A stretch of 64,000 bases of DNA from Tetracentron sinense. Taxonomy: Eukaryota; Streptophyta; Magnoliopsida; Trochodendrales; Trochodendraceae. A program made the position numbers and the translations under genes. The stretch lies in NCBI GenBank assembly GCA_015143295.1, contig CM026571.1:9428501-9492500 (forward strand), written 5' to 3'. The notes below the pieces were generated by a model that was given only the letters and a program-made list of their open reading frames with translations, made no database searches and was not told where the DNA came from. This document shows, piece after piece, positions 1-10,192 of the stretch; position 1 is the stretch's first letter; every line of letters begins with the position of its first letter.

Positions 1-750
1 TCTATAGCCGCCCAGCTTCCTATCATAATCTATTTCCATATTGGTGGCATGATCATCAGCAGCGTAGCCGACGTGTATATCCACGAGCTATGTGGGCGCA
101 TTACTACTGAATTACCCGCCATCGTCGTCTCCGTCGAATACCGTCTCGCGCCGGAGAATCGACTACCTGCTGCGTATGAAGATGCTATAGATGCAATCCT
201 TTGGGTTAGAAAACAGGCCTTGGATTCCAATGGTGAGAAGTGGTTGCGTGATTTTGCTGATTTTTCGCGGTGTTTTCTCATGGGATGTAGCAATGGTGGC
301 AATATTGCGTTCCAGGCAGGTTTGAGGGCACTGGATATAGAGCTTGAGCCTGTGAGAATCTCTGGGCTGATATTGAACCAGCCTTTGTTTGGTGGGGTGC
401 AAAGGACTGAATCAGAGCTGATCTTTGCTGCAGATGAGGTCATTCCTTTGCCTGCGGTTGATTTGGCGTGGGAGTTGGCGTTGCCAATAGGGGCTGATAG
501 GGATCATAGGTTTTGTAATCCAATGGTTGAGGGCGCTCATTATGAGAAAATTGGGTTACTTGGGAGATGTTTGGTGATTGGCTACTGCGGGGACATGACG
601 ATAGACCGGCAGCAGGAGTTTGTGAGGATGTTGGTGAGACATGGAGTGCAAGTTGTGGCTCAGTTTGACGATACAGGGTTCCATTGCATTGATCTTGTTG
701 ATCCTAGAAGGGCTCTAGTCATGTTGAATCTCATTAAAGATTTCATTTGA
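1..750 (+). CDS. Class-I plant carboxylesterase (CXE), 3' part, cut by window edge
   Basis: Frame 1 is open from the first base to a TGA at 748-750, about 249 residues, so the N-terminal part lies to the left. It is an alpha/beta-hydrolase (Abhydrolase_3/CXE family), expected to hydrolyse small ester substrates in the cytosol. Visible motifs are an oxyanion-hole region reading HIGG, the family block EYRLAPENRLPAAYEDA, a nucleophile elbow GCSNGG (family consensus GxSxG), the acid in CGDMTIDRQQ and the base in TGFHCID, so the Ser-Asp-His triad is intact. It is nearly identical in nucleotide sequence to 5667-6418, so the two are tandem duplicates 4.9 kb apart. A narrow point of difference is Cys for Gly just before the catalytic Asp region and Cys for Gly after the catalytic His. 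Whether the start is intact cannot be seen. Substrate is unknown. Confidence 0.9.
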   Translation, partial: SIAAQLPIIIYFHIGGMIISSVADVYIHELCGRITTELPAIVVSVEYRLAPENRLPAAYEDAIDAILWVRKQALDSNGEKWLRDFADFSRCFLMGCSNGGNIAFQAGLRALDIELEPVRISGLILNQPLFGGVQRTESELIFAADEVIPLPAVDLAWELALPIGADRDHRFCNPMVEGAHYEKIGLLGRCLVIGYCGDMTIDRQQEFVRMLVRHGVQVVAQFDDTGFHCIDLVDPRRALVMLNLIKDFI

Positions 751-1714
751 TATTATGCACCTGCTAATCAGATTGCAACTATCTTCTTTACTATTATAAT
801 GCGAGAAGCAAGATTGGATTGAATTTTTCTCATAGACTATAAAACCCATTATTTTATTTAATATTTCCTCTACACTTAAATAAATTATGAGGGTATTATA
901 GTAATTATCAATCTAACTACCCCAGACCTATAACTATTGGGACTCCCTCAATTGCACGATCTCTTCAAAAACTGAAATTCTAACTGTACGTGCTTTTTCC
1001 TGCTTATGGATCTTCCATTCTCATCTCATCTTAAAATCATCTCATCTCCAAATTAGAAGAAAAGTTTACCCTTCCAACAATTTATCTCATTCTTTATTTC
1101 TCAAATCATGGGATACGGTAATCTCAAGTATGATTATCTGGATTCATCAAAGTTGCAGGTTAGTTTCAATTACTTAAATCTGTTTTTATTTTTTGATCAA
1201 TGTGGATTACTAAAAGAGAACCGAAATCACTGAAGATATCAAGCCCTCCATTTTAGATCCACCCAACCCGCTCTTCAATATCCCTCTTTCCCGCTGATTC
1301 TATGAGTGTGAGATTTCGCATATATAAGAGACTGGCCACACAGTTGGATCAGTTGCAGGATAGTTTCATTTATTTAAATCTGTTTTTCTTAATCTATATG
1401 GACCAACTCCAAAAGACTTGATATCACTGAACAATCAACCAGCTCCAATGCAGAACAATGAGCTCTCTAATATCCCTCTCAGTTGGATCAGTTTCAGGTA
1501 TGTTTCGGTTATTTAAATCTGTTTTTTATTTTATTTAATCAATGTGAATCACCGAAAAGATTGATTAGTTAAGGGGTTATTGATAAAACAGTGGACCCGT
1601 GACTTTTCCAATCCAGGAATGCATAAATGTTTTTATTCCTGTTTCCCTCTTTCCCGATTCATATATTCCTATTGAGTGGTACTGCTTAAAATTTTTAATA
1701 AAATCATGCGATTG
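751..1714. repeat. Spacer with three degenerate tandem units
   Basis: No coding sequence seen. Three imperfect copies of a unit beginning GTTGCAGG(T/A)TAGTTTC and continuing TTTAAATCTGTTTTT start near 1153, 1351 and 1489, so spacing is about 200 and 140 bases. A second shared block, CAGTTGGATCAGTT, precedes the second and third copies. Function unknown. Confidence 0.5.
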
Positions 1715-1935
1715 AACTCGGGGAGAGTTCAATCACACCCACGAGTTAACACGTGTCCTTTTTAACTCCTATTAACTGTGGTTAACTCCTTCTCCTCGCG
1801 TTCACATGCATCGCATGTGCCACTAGCGAGTTCAATTGCACTCGCAGGTTAACACGTGTCCCTTTTAACTCCTATTAATTGTGGTTAACTCCTTCCCCTT
1901 GCTCTAACGTGCATCGCACGTGCCACCCGCTAGTA
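1715..1935 (+). repeat. Tandem pair of a dispersed GTGCATCGCACGTG repeat
   Basis: Two copies of about 105 bases, each with GAGTTCAAT, ACACGTGTCC, TTTTAACTCCTATTAA, a GTTAACTCCTTC block and the palindrome-like GTGCATCGCACGTGCC. A single further copy lies at 2584-2690. The terminal motif resembles ends of Mutator-like or other non-autonomous DNA elements, but I see no target duplication. Confidence 0.5.
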
Positions 1936-2167
1936 ATTAATAAAGCTTGTATGTCATTCATTTTTTCTGGATGAATCAAGTCTCACCCGGCCCATTTTGG
2001 TAAGAGATTAACTATGAACAGGATCCCTGGTTTAAGAGATAACTGGAGCTACTCAAAACATACCTTATTGGGGGATAGTTTAGGAATTATAAATATAAAA
2101 TAAAAGTGTTTTTATCATATAAAATATGTTTACTTTATTCCTTTTTTGTTTTATTTTTGAGGGGGCG

Positions 2168-3457
2168 TAGGCCTGTCATAAAAGCCCGGGTCAAAGGGTA
2201 CCTGACTCAACCCACCCAAAACTGCTCAAGCCCTACCCTTCTCCAGCCCTTGGGTCGGGAAGGCCCCAAAATCACAAAGCTGTACTTCCATAGGGTCGGG
2301 CCCCAACCCGGCCCACCCTTTGCTCCACTACACCAGTATAACTGTATATAATAGAAATAAAGAGAGTTTAATTATACTGTTTTATTATGTATACAATTAT
2401 GTTTATAACCCCTATTAACGGATTTAATATCTTTACTATTATAATGGGAGCAGGCGTAGCCTGAATTTTTCAAAATTCCTAAACTATCCTTATATAAAAC
2501 AAAACTTTAATTTAATGTTTACTTTAATTCCCAAACTACTCTCATCTATCTGTTTAAAGAATAGAATCACATTCAATCGCAATTGAACTTGGGGAGAGTT
2601 CAATTGCACCCGCAGGTTAACACATGTCCCTTTTAACTCCTATTAACTGTGGTTAATTCCTTCCCCTCACTCTCACGTGCATCGCACTTTATAAACATAA
2701 TTTTACACCCCCTCTTTTTTTTTTGGTCACTTACACCCCCTCTTTATATACCACATTATGAAGTTGAGTTGACCAATTTGTTTTTTTTATCCAAATCCTA
2801 AACCAGTAAAGCTAAACATGGACAACGCTCATCTATCTCTCTCTCTCTCTCTCTCTCTCGTTCATCTGATCTCTTATCTCTCTCGAGTTCTCTACTCTCA
2901 GTAGGCACACCGACACATGGTAGACGGCAGTCACAACACATCTGGTCCCCTGGATCTGATCTCTGATCAGTCTCTCAATCTCTCATCTCACTGAATTCTC
3001 ACGACACACGACATACGGCAACGTTCATCTCTCAACGCCTCCTTCACTCTACTCCTTCTCTGCTAGTGGTCTCTCAAGCTCAAGCCTAGTCATGGCCACC
3101 GCGACCACCACCACTCCACCAGCCACTGACCATATCAGTCCACCACTCGGTAGTCTCAGTCTAGTCTCTTCCTGCGTGCGCTCGTACACACACACACACA
3201 TATATATATATATTCAAGCTTCTAGACAAGGGTGTAGAACCATTTTCATGTCAGGTTGACAGTTGGTGCAGGGAAAAAAATCTCATCATCTCATATGACA
3301 AAAACATTTCTGCTCTATCTTCTAGCCCTGGTCCTTAAGGGTAGGATTAGGGCCCAATCAACTCAGACCCTTGAAGGGTTAGGGTCTTACTCTTATAAGG
3401 AAGGGTACGGATAGGGTTGACCCAACCCAACCCCTACCTAATCCTTTGACAGCCCTA
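2168..3457. mobile_element. Non-autonomous hAT element, GC-rich subterminal family, copy 1
   Basis: Begins TAGGCCTGTCATAAAAGCCC and ends TTTGACAGCCCTA, giving terminal inverted repeats of the TAGGSCTGTCAAA type. Subterminal regions are packed with CCCTACCCTT/GGGTAGG words on both sides. Flanking octamers AGGGGGCG and AGAGGGGA are a decayed target duplication at best. The middle has no transposase; it holds a (CT)n tract near 2836-2859 and a CA/TA tract near 3188-3212. Copies 2 and 3 are at 47649-48361 and 55386-56251. Confidence 0.75.
2584..2690 (+). repeat. Single copy of the GTGCATCGCAC repeat inside the hAT element
   Basis: Matches the units at 1715-1935 (GAGAGTTCAATTGCACCCGC, CCTATTAACTGTGG, CACGTGCATCGCAC), so it is a separate insertion into, or a capture by, the hAT element at 2168-3457. 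Confidence 0.5.
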
Positions 3458-3628
3458 AGAGGGGATCTGGGTATCTGTTGAACCAGAGCTCTTATTTTTC
3501 TTTCTTTAGGATCAAACCTAAATGACTATTACAACCAATAACTTCCTTCGGTTAGCAAGTCCTCCAAAATGAATGTCCAGTATATCACCTCAACACTCAA
3601 CACGACAAATGCAAGGCCATTTTGGATG

Positions 3629-3895
3629 ACTTGGAATTCTCTATTGTTATAACCGGAGTCCAAGGATTCGGGTTACATCTCACATGTCAACACGTGTCCC
3701 TTTTAATACCCTTTAATTGCAATTAAGATTCACTAACCCTTAGGATTTAACCATCTAACCTTTGTTTTTAGAAGAAAAAATTTAAAAAATATCAACTCTA
3801 AAAGTTAAAGTTATTAACTAGAGTTAAAAGTATACTCTAAAAGGCATTTGTGTTGTTATGAGACTCGAGGAGTTCAGTTATAACCGGAATCCAAG
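3629..3895. mobile_element. Fold-back MITE (ACTTGGAATTCTCT family), copy 1
   Basis: Starts ACTTGGAATTCTCTA and carries GTTATAACCGGAGTCCAAGGA, then the internal block GTGTCCCTTTTAATACCC and a loop rich in A/T. The right side returns with AGTTATAACCGGAATCCAAGG. Better preserved copies are at 6797-7024 and 7073-7304. Right boundary is approximate because a tandem duplication begins there. Confidence 0.55.
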
Positions 3896-4002
3896 GAGTG
3901 GGTTACATTTGTTAATGTTGCATTTCAAAAAGGGGTAAGTAATAATAACCGGAATCCAAGGAGTCGGGTTACATTTGTTAATGTTGCATTTCAAAAAGGG
4001 GT
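3881..4002 (+). repeat. 65-bp direct duplication
   Basis: A unit of about 56 bases starting TAACCGGAATCCAAGGAG and ending CATTTCAAAAAGGGGT occurs at 3881-3936 and again at 3946-4002, with one single-base indel. It abuts the right end of the fold-back MITE, suggesting slippage or unequal exchange at that end. Confidence 0.8.
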
Positions 4003-4713
4003 CCAGTAACAAGAAAAACTTGGCCCTCCTTTTGATAGAGTTAAAATTAAGGAAAATGCTTAACTTACCGCGTATGTCGGTCTTCAGTGGTTCTGCCTAG
4101 CTTTTTAATGCTCACTAATTGTGGTTAAGATTCATTCACCCCTAGGGTTCATCAATTTGACCTTGGTTTTTAGAAGAAAAAAAAAAAATTAAGTTGAGTA
4201 AGCTTAATTAACCACAATTAAAGGAGATGAAATGGAAAAACATCTAATTATGTAGTCAAATGCGGGGTGGCTAATCACTATTCTAAAGTTACTATATTTT
4301 ATCTACTTTTATTTTTATATCATGGAGATTATTTTTTCACACGTGCGTCCCATGTTCAATGGAATGCACACCTCCACTACTTGACACATGTCCCTTTTAA
4401 CACCTATTAATTGTGGTTAAGATTCACTCACTCCTAGGGTTTATACATCTACCAAGATGATAAATCGTAACTAGGGTTAAAAGTGACGGAAAAAGAATCA
4501 ATCATTTTATATTATAGATATAAAAAATTTACAATACTTTTTTGGGGGCCACTATAGACAATATTATTTTTTTAAATTCATACATCCAATATATTAAGTT
4601 TTCAAAATAAATTGGGGGTCTCTCGCCCCCATAGTTCTGTCTTGTCCAAGGTGGAGACCATGCACCCTCAAACTGTGCACAGCACTAATAAATCAGAATA
4701 AAAAAAATGCATG

Positions 4714-4843
4714 GGATTCATTCGGAGACCGTCCTCTAAGACCATTGGATTTCCGGTAGGCTCATTTCATATGGTAGGCCCACCTGAAATCCATGCTCTC
4801 TAGAGCATGATCTCAGCCCTAAAGGGTTCTCAAAGCTTTATCC
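4714..4843. mobile_element. MITE of the GAGACCG stem-loop family, copy 1
   Basis: Left end GGATTCATTCGGAGACCG and right end GGTTCTCAAAGCTTTATCC are imperfect inverted repeats, 130 bases long overall. Related copies are at 40373-40485 and 41229-41382, and a decayed piece lies at about 4865-4950. Confidence 0.6.
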
Positions 4844-5139
4844 TTCAATAAAACATTGAATCCTCGTGCGGTTGACAGTCTCGATGTGGTCTCCACCCGG
4901 GACGGTCTCTCTCGGCTGTCTCAAACTCTCAATAGCAAAAACCTTCTAATTAAGTTAACCATCTCCTTCCATACCGGAAGAGGACCCTTTAAATAAATAT
5001 CGGCATTGTCATTGACGTAGGGGTGAGAAAGTAGAGAAAAGTCAACAGATTCTAAGTAAATGTCTAAAAATTCAACGTTTATGTTTGGTCAAAAACTACA
5101 TCCTATGGTCAAGGTCATCCATCCATTTTAGCTCTTGGC

Positions 5140-5383
5140 ATTGGAGAACTATAGATACCAACAAGGGGTTGGGTTGGGCTAGTGGCCAAGACCACGCTAC
5201 GAAGCGGAGGTCTTGAGTTCGAGTCCCTTCCTCTTGTTGGCTACCTTTCAGGAGGATTTATTCAAAATTTCCTGTGTAGCATAAGGGGAGTTGCACCACC
5301 CGACAGATTTAATCGGGTGCTCTACGACGCCCAAATACCTCCGTTCCGGGAATTTCTTTTTTAAAAAATTGGAAAACTATAGA
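5140..5383 (+). mobile_element. tRNA-derived SINE with 16-bp target duplication, in the 5' region of CXE
   Basis: Body is about 5156-5367. It has an A-box-like GGGCTAGTGGCCAAG (5176-5190) and a B-box TGAGTTCGAGTCCC (5213-5226), about 36 bases apart as in tRNA-type RNA polymerase III promoters. The flanks ATTGGAGAACTATAGA (5140-5155) and ATTGGAAAACTATAGA (5368-5383) are a target-site duplication with one mismatch. The right copy ends 66 bases before the carboxylesterase ATG, so the insertion split the proximal promoter or 5' UTR. Confidence 0.85.
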
Positions 5384-5449
5384 GCAAGTTCGAATTCTCA
5401 TGCATTCTCTTCTGAAAAATTCCATCTCTGAATAAGAAAAGATCATACA

Positions 5450-6418
5450 ATGTCGAGGTTCGATCCATACGAGCACCTGAGTATGATTCTGAAACCAGAC
5501 GGCACTCTCACTCGAATCCACGAATCCAAGAAAGTGCCACCAACAGGCGATCACGAAGAGTCCCTCTCAGACCAACCTTTCCTCACCAAAGACGTTCCTC
5601 TCAACACTGATAACAAAACCTGGGTCAGGATCTTCCGACCCACCAAAATCCCTTCAAATAATAATTCTATAGCCAGCCAGCTTCTTCCTATAATAATCTA
5701 CTTCCATAGTGGTGGCATAATTCTCTTCGGCGCCGCCGACATGATAATCCACGAGCTATGTGGGTGCTTTGCTACTGAATTTCCCGCCATCGTCGTCTCC
5801 GTCGAATACCGCCTGGTTCCAGAGAATCGACTACCTGCTGCTTATGATGATGCCATTGATGCAGTCCTTTGGGTTAGAAAACAGGCCTTGGATTCCAATG
5901 GTGAGAGATGGTTGCGTGATTTTGCCGACTTTTCGCGCTGTTTTCTCGCTGGATGTAGCACTGGTGGCAATATTGCCTTCCTGGCAGGATTGCGGGCACT
6001 GGATATAGAGCTTGAGCCTGTGAGAATCTCTGGGCTGATATTGAACCAGCCTTTGTTTGGTGGGGTGCAAAGGACTGAATCAGAGTTGATGTTTGCTACA
6101 GATGAGATCACACCTTTGCCTGCTGTAGATTTGGTGTGGGATTTGGCGTTGCCAATAGGGGCTGATAGGGATCATTGGTTTTGTAATCCAATGGTTGAGG
6201 GGCCTCATCATGGCAAAATTGGGTTACTTGGGAGATGTTTGGTGATTGGCTACGGCGGGGACCTGACGATAGACCGGCAGCAGGAGTTTGTGAGGATGTT
6301 GGTGAGACATGGAGTGCAAGTTGTGGCTCAGTTTGATGACATAGGGTTCCATGGCATTGATCTTGTTGATCCTAGAAGGGCTCTAGCCAGGTTGAATCTC
6401 ATGAAGGATTTCATTTGA
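5450..6418 (+). CDS. Class-I plant carboxylesterase (CXE8/9-like), complete, single exon
   Basis: An intact 322-residue frame, the usual length for plant CXEs, with no intron. The ATG is chosen because the opening residues MSRFDPYEHLSMILKPDG match the family's typical start (FDPYxHL...PDGT). Domain order: substrate-lid N-terminus, oxyanion region FHSGG (85-89; most relatives read HGGG), EYRLVPENRLPAAYDD (119-134), nucleophile elbow GCSTGG with Ser170, acid Asp271 in GGDLTIDRQ, base His301 in GFHGID. No signal peptide or membrane segment, so cytosolic. Family members hydrolyse short acyl esters or xenobiotics; the actual substrate cannot be read from sequence. It is a tandem paralogue of 1-750 and sits 5 kb upstream of URT1, the order seen at Arabidopsis At2g45600-At2g45620. 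A SINE lies immediately upstream and may affect its promoter. Confidence 0.95.
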   Translation: MSRFDPYEHLSMILKPDGTLTRIHESKKVPPTGDHEESLSDQPFLTKDVPLNTDNKTWVRIFRPTKIPSNNNSIASQLLPIIIYFHSGGIILFGAADMIIHELCGCFATEFPAIVVSVEYRLVPENRLPAAYDDAIDAVLWVRKQALDSNGERWLRDFADFSRCFLAGCSTGGNIAFLAGLRALDIELEPVRISGLILNQPLFGGVQRTESELMFATDEITPLPAVDLVWDLALPIGADRDHWFCNPMVEGPHHGKIGLLGRCLVIGYGGDLTIDRQQEFVRMLVRHGVQVVAQFDDIGFHGIDLVDPRRALARLNLMKDFI

Positions 6419-6796
6419 TATTATGCACCTGCTAGTAAGGTTGCGACTAGCTACCTTAATTAGTCAAGCTGCAGATTATTTATTTATATTTTTCTGATGA
6501 AGAATGCTGACCATATTCTATTTCCATATATTCTCTCCAGCTAGACACCCGATTTTTTTTATTTTTTTTGATGACATTAACAATGGACAGGACCTCCCAA
6601 ATATACCCAAAAATTGCTTCTGACAAGGGTAGTTTGGAGTTTTGACACCCCATCTCTTGCTCTAATGGTGGGGGGTCTCAATAGAGAGTTCTCCGGAGTG
6701 GATCCCCCTCCCGGGTGATGACTAGCAAGAACTTCAATCCCCAATGCTAACCATTAACCATTGATATTAATATTAGGTAAATGAAGTATATTTATG

Positions 6797-7024
6797 ACTT
6801 GGAATCCTCTAACAACAAGGAGTCCGGTTACAACACAAAAGCAATAACAACTTTAACTTTTAGAATTAATATTTTTTTTTTAAAAATCTAAAAACCAAGG
6901 TTAGATGGTTGAACCCTAAGGATTAGTAAATCTTGATCACCATTAAGGAAGATTAGAAGGGACATCGGTTGACCTTCATAATGGGACTCAAGGAGTCCAA
7001 CTATAACCGTAGAGAATTCCAAGT
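6797..7024. mobile_element. Fold-back MITE (ACTTGGAATTCTCT family), copy 2
   Basis: Ends ACTTGGAATCCTCT (6797-6810) and AGAGAATTCCAAGT (7011-7024) are inverted repeats with one mismatch. Inner parts also pair: GGAGTCCGGTTACAAC against GGAGTCCAACTATAACC. The middle holds the AACCCTAAGGATTAGTAAATC block shared by the dispersed fold-back family. No coding capacity. No clean target duplication. Confidence 0.75.
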
Positions 7025-7072
7025 TAATATTTATTTGTCAAACAGAAACATTTTTTTTATAATTTTCAATTG

Positions 7073-7304
7073 AGTTGAATTCTCTAATGTTATAATTCTT
7101 GGAGTCCGGTCATGTACCATAGGTCAACATGTGCCCCTTTTAATACCCCTTAATTGTGATTAAGATTCACTAACACCCTAGAGTTCAACCATCTAATTTT
7201 GGTTTTTGGAAAAAAATTATTAACGGTAAAGGTTAAAGTTGTTAACCAGAGTTAAGAGAAGGCTTTTGTGTCGAGTCCGGTTGCAACCATAGAGAATTTC
7301 AAGT
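7073..7304. mobile_element. Fold-back MITE (ACTTGGAATTCTCT family), copy 3
   Basis: Starts AGTTGAATTCTCTAATG and ends CATAGAGAATTTCAAGT, with inner GGAGTCCGGT and GAGTCCGGTTGCAACC. It lies 48 bases after copy 2 in the opposite internal orientation (GTGCCCCTTTTAATACCCC on + here, the reverse in copy 2). Confidence 0.75.
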
Positions 7305-7484
7305 CTTTCCAAATTACCCTTGTCAAATGCATATTCAGATTATCCCTTGAGGTCATAGTTAATCTCTATTTTTATACTAAAACAAATTACTTTGTGTGGG
7401 GTCTACAAGTGGGTGACACATTGTTTAGGACTTTGTTACGAAGACCGTTGGGTAACCTGAGTCCGTTTATGTTTTGGCAGGATT

Positions 7485-7850
7485 TTAGGGCATCCAAATA
7501 TTTGGAATGCCTTAACATCCTCATCCCGGTCATGAAAGGTTTTTCCATTTTTGGGTAAAATAACTTGATTCAGGGTATTTTATTTGAATCAAATAAAATA
7601 ACATGATTTAAGTTATTTTACCTGAATAATTTATTTGTATGATTCACTCGAGTAACTTGATTCAAGCAAAATAGCATGATTAGGTAATTTTACTTGAATC
7701 AATTAATGCATATGGTTCACTCAAATATTTGAATCAAGCAAAATAACATGATTCAATTAAAATAACGTAAATAACGTGAAAAAGGTTTTACTGAATCAAC
7801 AAGTAGTAGGGATGCTAGGGCATCCCAAAAAATTGGATGCTTGATAATTC
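7485..7850. repeat. AT-rich inverted-repeat element with TTGATTCAAG words
   Basis: Ends GGGCATCCAAATATTTGG (7488) and GGGCATCCCAAAAAATTGG (7818) pair imperfectly as inverted repeats. Between them the words TTGAATCA, TGATTCAAG and AAAATAACATGATT recur many times. Probably a small non-autonomous element; no target duplication found. Confidence 0.45.
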
Positions 7851-8480
7851 CGCATCCCCACGTCCATTCTCGGGTTGCCCTATGGGCGCATGGTCTCACA
7901 ATTATTTTCTATTTTTTTTATTGTCAATGTAAAAGATATATATATATATATTTTTATTATTGTCAATAGAGGGGAGACTTGTTTTTTAATTGTTATTATA
8001 TGGGCTAGCATTTATAGTAAAGGTGCACTGGCATTGCACAAATTAATATTTTAGTAATAAAAATATAATAAAATTATTATTTTTTATAGTTTCATGTCTT
8101 CATTAAAATGAGATTAAAAAGATTAATTTGTAAATATATAAGTAGTAATTTCTTTAATAAATAGATAATATATAATTAGTACTACCTACTCATAATAAAA
8201 ATTCTTAATAGATATCTTTTAAGTATTTTTTCAATGTTAATCTCTCAATTATATTTTTATTAAAATAATTATTTTAATAAATATAATATTAGTAGATATT
8301 GAATATTAGTAATGGGATTAGTGACCAAAAAAAAATAAAAAAATATTAGTAATGGGACCCACTAACACCCATTGTTATTAAATTCCGAGTAGTTTAATTA
8401 GAGATAAAAACAGTAAGTACTTGATTGTATAGTGTTTTATATTATTTTTGGATTTAGAATGTATTAGTAGGATCTATTAA
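7851..8480. other. AT-rich spacer, nothing recognised
   Basis: Very AT-rich with a short TA tract near 7938-7952. No open frame or family resemblance seen. Confidence 0.5.
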
Positions 8481-8484
8481 TAGC

Positions 8485-9252
8485 AGCATCAAGAACTCTC
8501 TCCAGTTCAAAGAGGGAAACCTTCCAGTCAAGTACCTTGGTCTTACTATCGGTTGTTGACAACCATACTCTCATCTTTCGAGTTCAAAAAAAGGTGCAGA
8601 ACTAGAAAGGCAAACTTCTTTCCTATGCGGGTCGGATTGAACTCATCAGGTTTGTTTTAATGAACACTCAAGTCTTTTGGACAAATTGCTTTATGCTCCC
8701 GAAGAAAGCTATGAAACTTATTGAACAAGTGTGCTATTGTTTCCCTTGGGGCTACTCTGATGCAGAAAAAAGAAGAATGGTCCTGCATTTGTTCTCCAAA
8801 AGAGGAAGGCGGCCTCTCCATCTGTAGAACTAAGGATTAATGGAATTCAGCAGCAAATGATGAGGAACACTTGGGAAATCGCCTCTTGCTGAAGAAGCCT
8901 TTGGACAGACTGGAATCATGCCATTCTTCTAAAAGACTTGTAACAAGTTTCTAAGAGAAGCTCTCCCTATCGATAGCGTCGCCGTGGTTCAACACAAAAA
9001 ATTCTAGACTTACAAAATTCCCTACAATTGCTCCTGGTCATGGCGCAAAATCCTTCAAAAGAGGGACCTAACAAAGGAGCTTATATTTCATTCTATTGGA
9101 AATGAATGCAATTCATCAATATAGTTTGATCTGTGGCATCCAAGGAGTATCCTTCACGATCAATATGGTCCTCACCTTCAATTTGATTCTAGGCTACCCC
9201 AGTCTGCCACCGTCTCTTCTTTGATTGACAACGCTCAATGGAATATATATAT
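8485..9252 (+). pseudogene. LINE (L1-type) reverse-transcriptase relic
   Basis: Broken translations recover the region just after the L1 reverse-transcriptase core: PVKYLGLTI, KLLSYAGRIELI and TQVFWTNCFMLPKKAMKLIE, then a C-terminal stretch ending near LWHPRSILHDQYGP. These are standard landmarks of plant L1 ORF2. Frameshifts and stops interrupt it, and both the 5' half and a poly(A) tail are missing. It is interrupted at 9253 by a small DNA element. The likely continuation after 9522 is too decayed to follow. Confidence 0.8.
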
Positions 9253-9262
9253 ACTCTTATCT

Positions 9263-9512
9263 AGGGGCGGACGTGATTCTTTTGTTAGGGGGGGGGGTAA
9301 CAATGGGGGTTGGGGGCGCATGCCCCAATTTTTTTTTGTGGGTCAAATTCATTGGTCATCGCATCTGTTTGTGTATGTTTATAAGGAATATATTTTTTCT
9401 CAGAAGTTTAGAGGGGCTAGAGCCCCCGTCCCCCGCCTCCTCTCCCAAGTTATACCCCTTTTAGTACTATAGGAACATTTGAGCCCCCCGGGCCTCGTGT
9501 GGCTCCGTCCTT
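9263..9512. mobile_element. MULE-like MITE with 10-bp target duplication
   Basis: Element of 250 bases starting AGGGGCGGACGTG and ending GGCTCCGTCCTT, flanked by the perfect repeat ACTCTTATCT (9253-9262 and 9513-9522). A duplication of 9-11 bases is typical of Mutator-like elements. It is inserted in the LINE relic. GC-rich ends with G- and C-runs, no coding capacity. Confidence 0.75.
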
Positions 9513-9522
9513 ACTCTTATCT

Positions 9523-10192
9523 ATGCGTTATGTAACATGTTTTTAAGCTCAAAGATAAATATACATTCATTGTTTTACTCTTAACATTCAAAGTCAAAGT
9601 CTCTTCCAATATGGTAAAAAAATATCACAATGGAACATTTGGGACGTTCAATCACACACATATTGTAGGGGGTTTTCCCTGATTGTCCCTATAGTTTGAT
9701 TTTGTTCTCAAAATATCCACATTTTAAAATCCTTCTCTGAATGCCCCCACACACATGTGAACTTTTCCATTTTATTCAAATCATTTAAAGGAAAGACATT
9801 TGTGTCCCCCTCCATTCTCATCAACCACGGAGAACTCCATTTGTTTCTTATCAATAATGAAATCCCTTCATTGATTATTACATATTGTTTCCGATTGAGA
9901 TTTTCATAAGAGAGTTTCGTTCCGCTGAACTATTGACCATGACTGTGAGAGAACGTCATTAACGGAAGAAAAACACCTATTTTTTGGGTTTCTTGTGTGT
10001 TTCTTTTTTTAAATAAATTAGTTTAACTTAAATAAAAAAAATTATAATAATGACATTTATGATTTTAAACCTTAAATCTTACGTTAAATGATTATACATG
10101 TGTTTTCTATGCATTTTTTTTTAATGATTTGCAGTGTACAATCAATACTCAACAAGTCAAGTCAATACTTCGTATCTATACTGGTTGTGTTC
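9523..10192. other. Spacer, nothing recognised
   Basis: Non-coding. The first part may be decayed LINE sequence. No promoter, RNA or further repeat structure could be supported. Confidence 0.4.

Noticed and set aside
5176-5226. Possible tRNA gene
   Set aside because: A- and B-boxes are present but there is no acceptor stem or anticodon loop, and a 16-bp target duplication surrounds it. It is a SINE.
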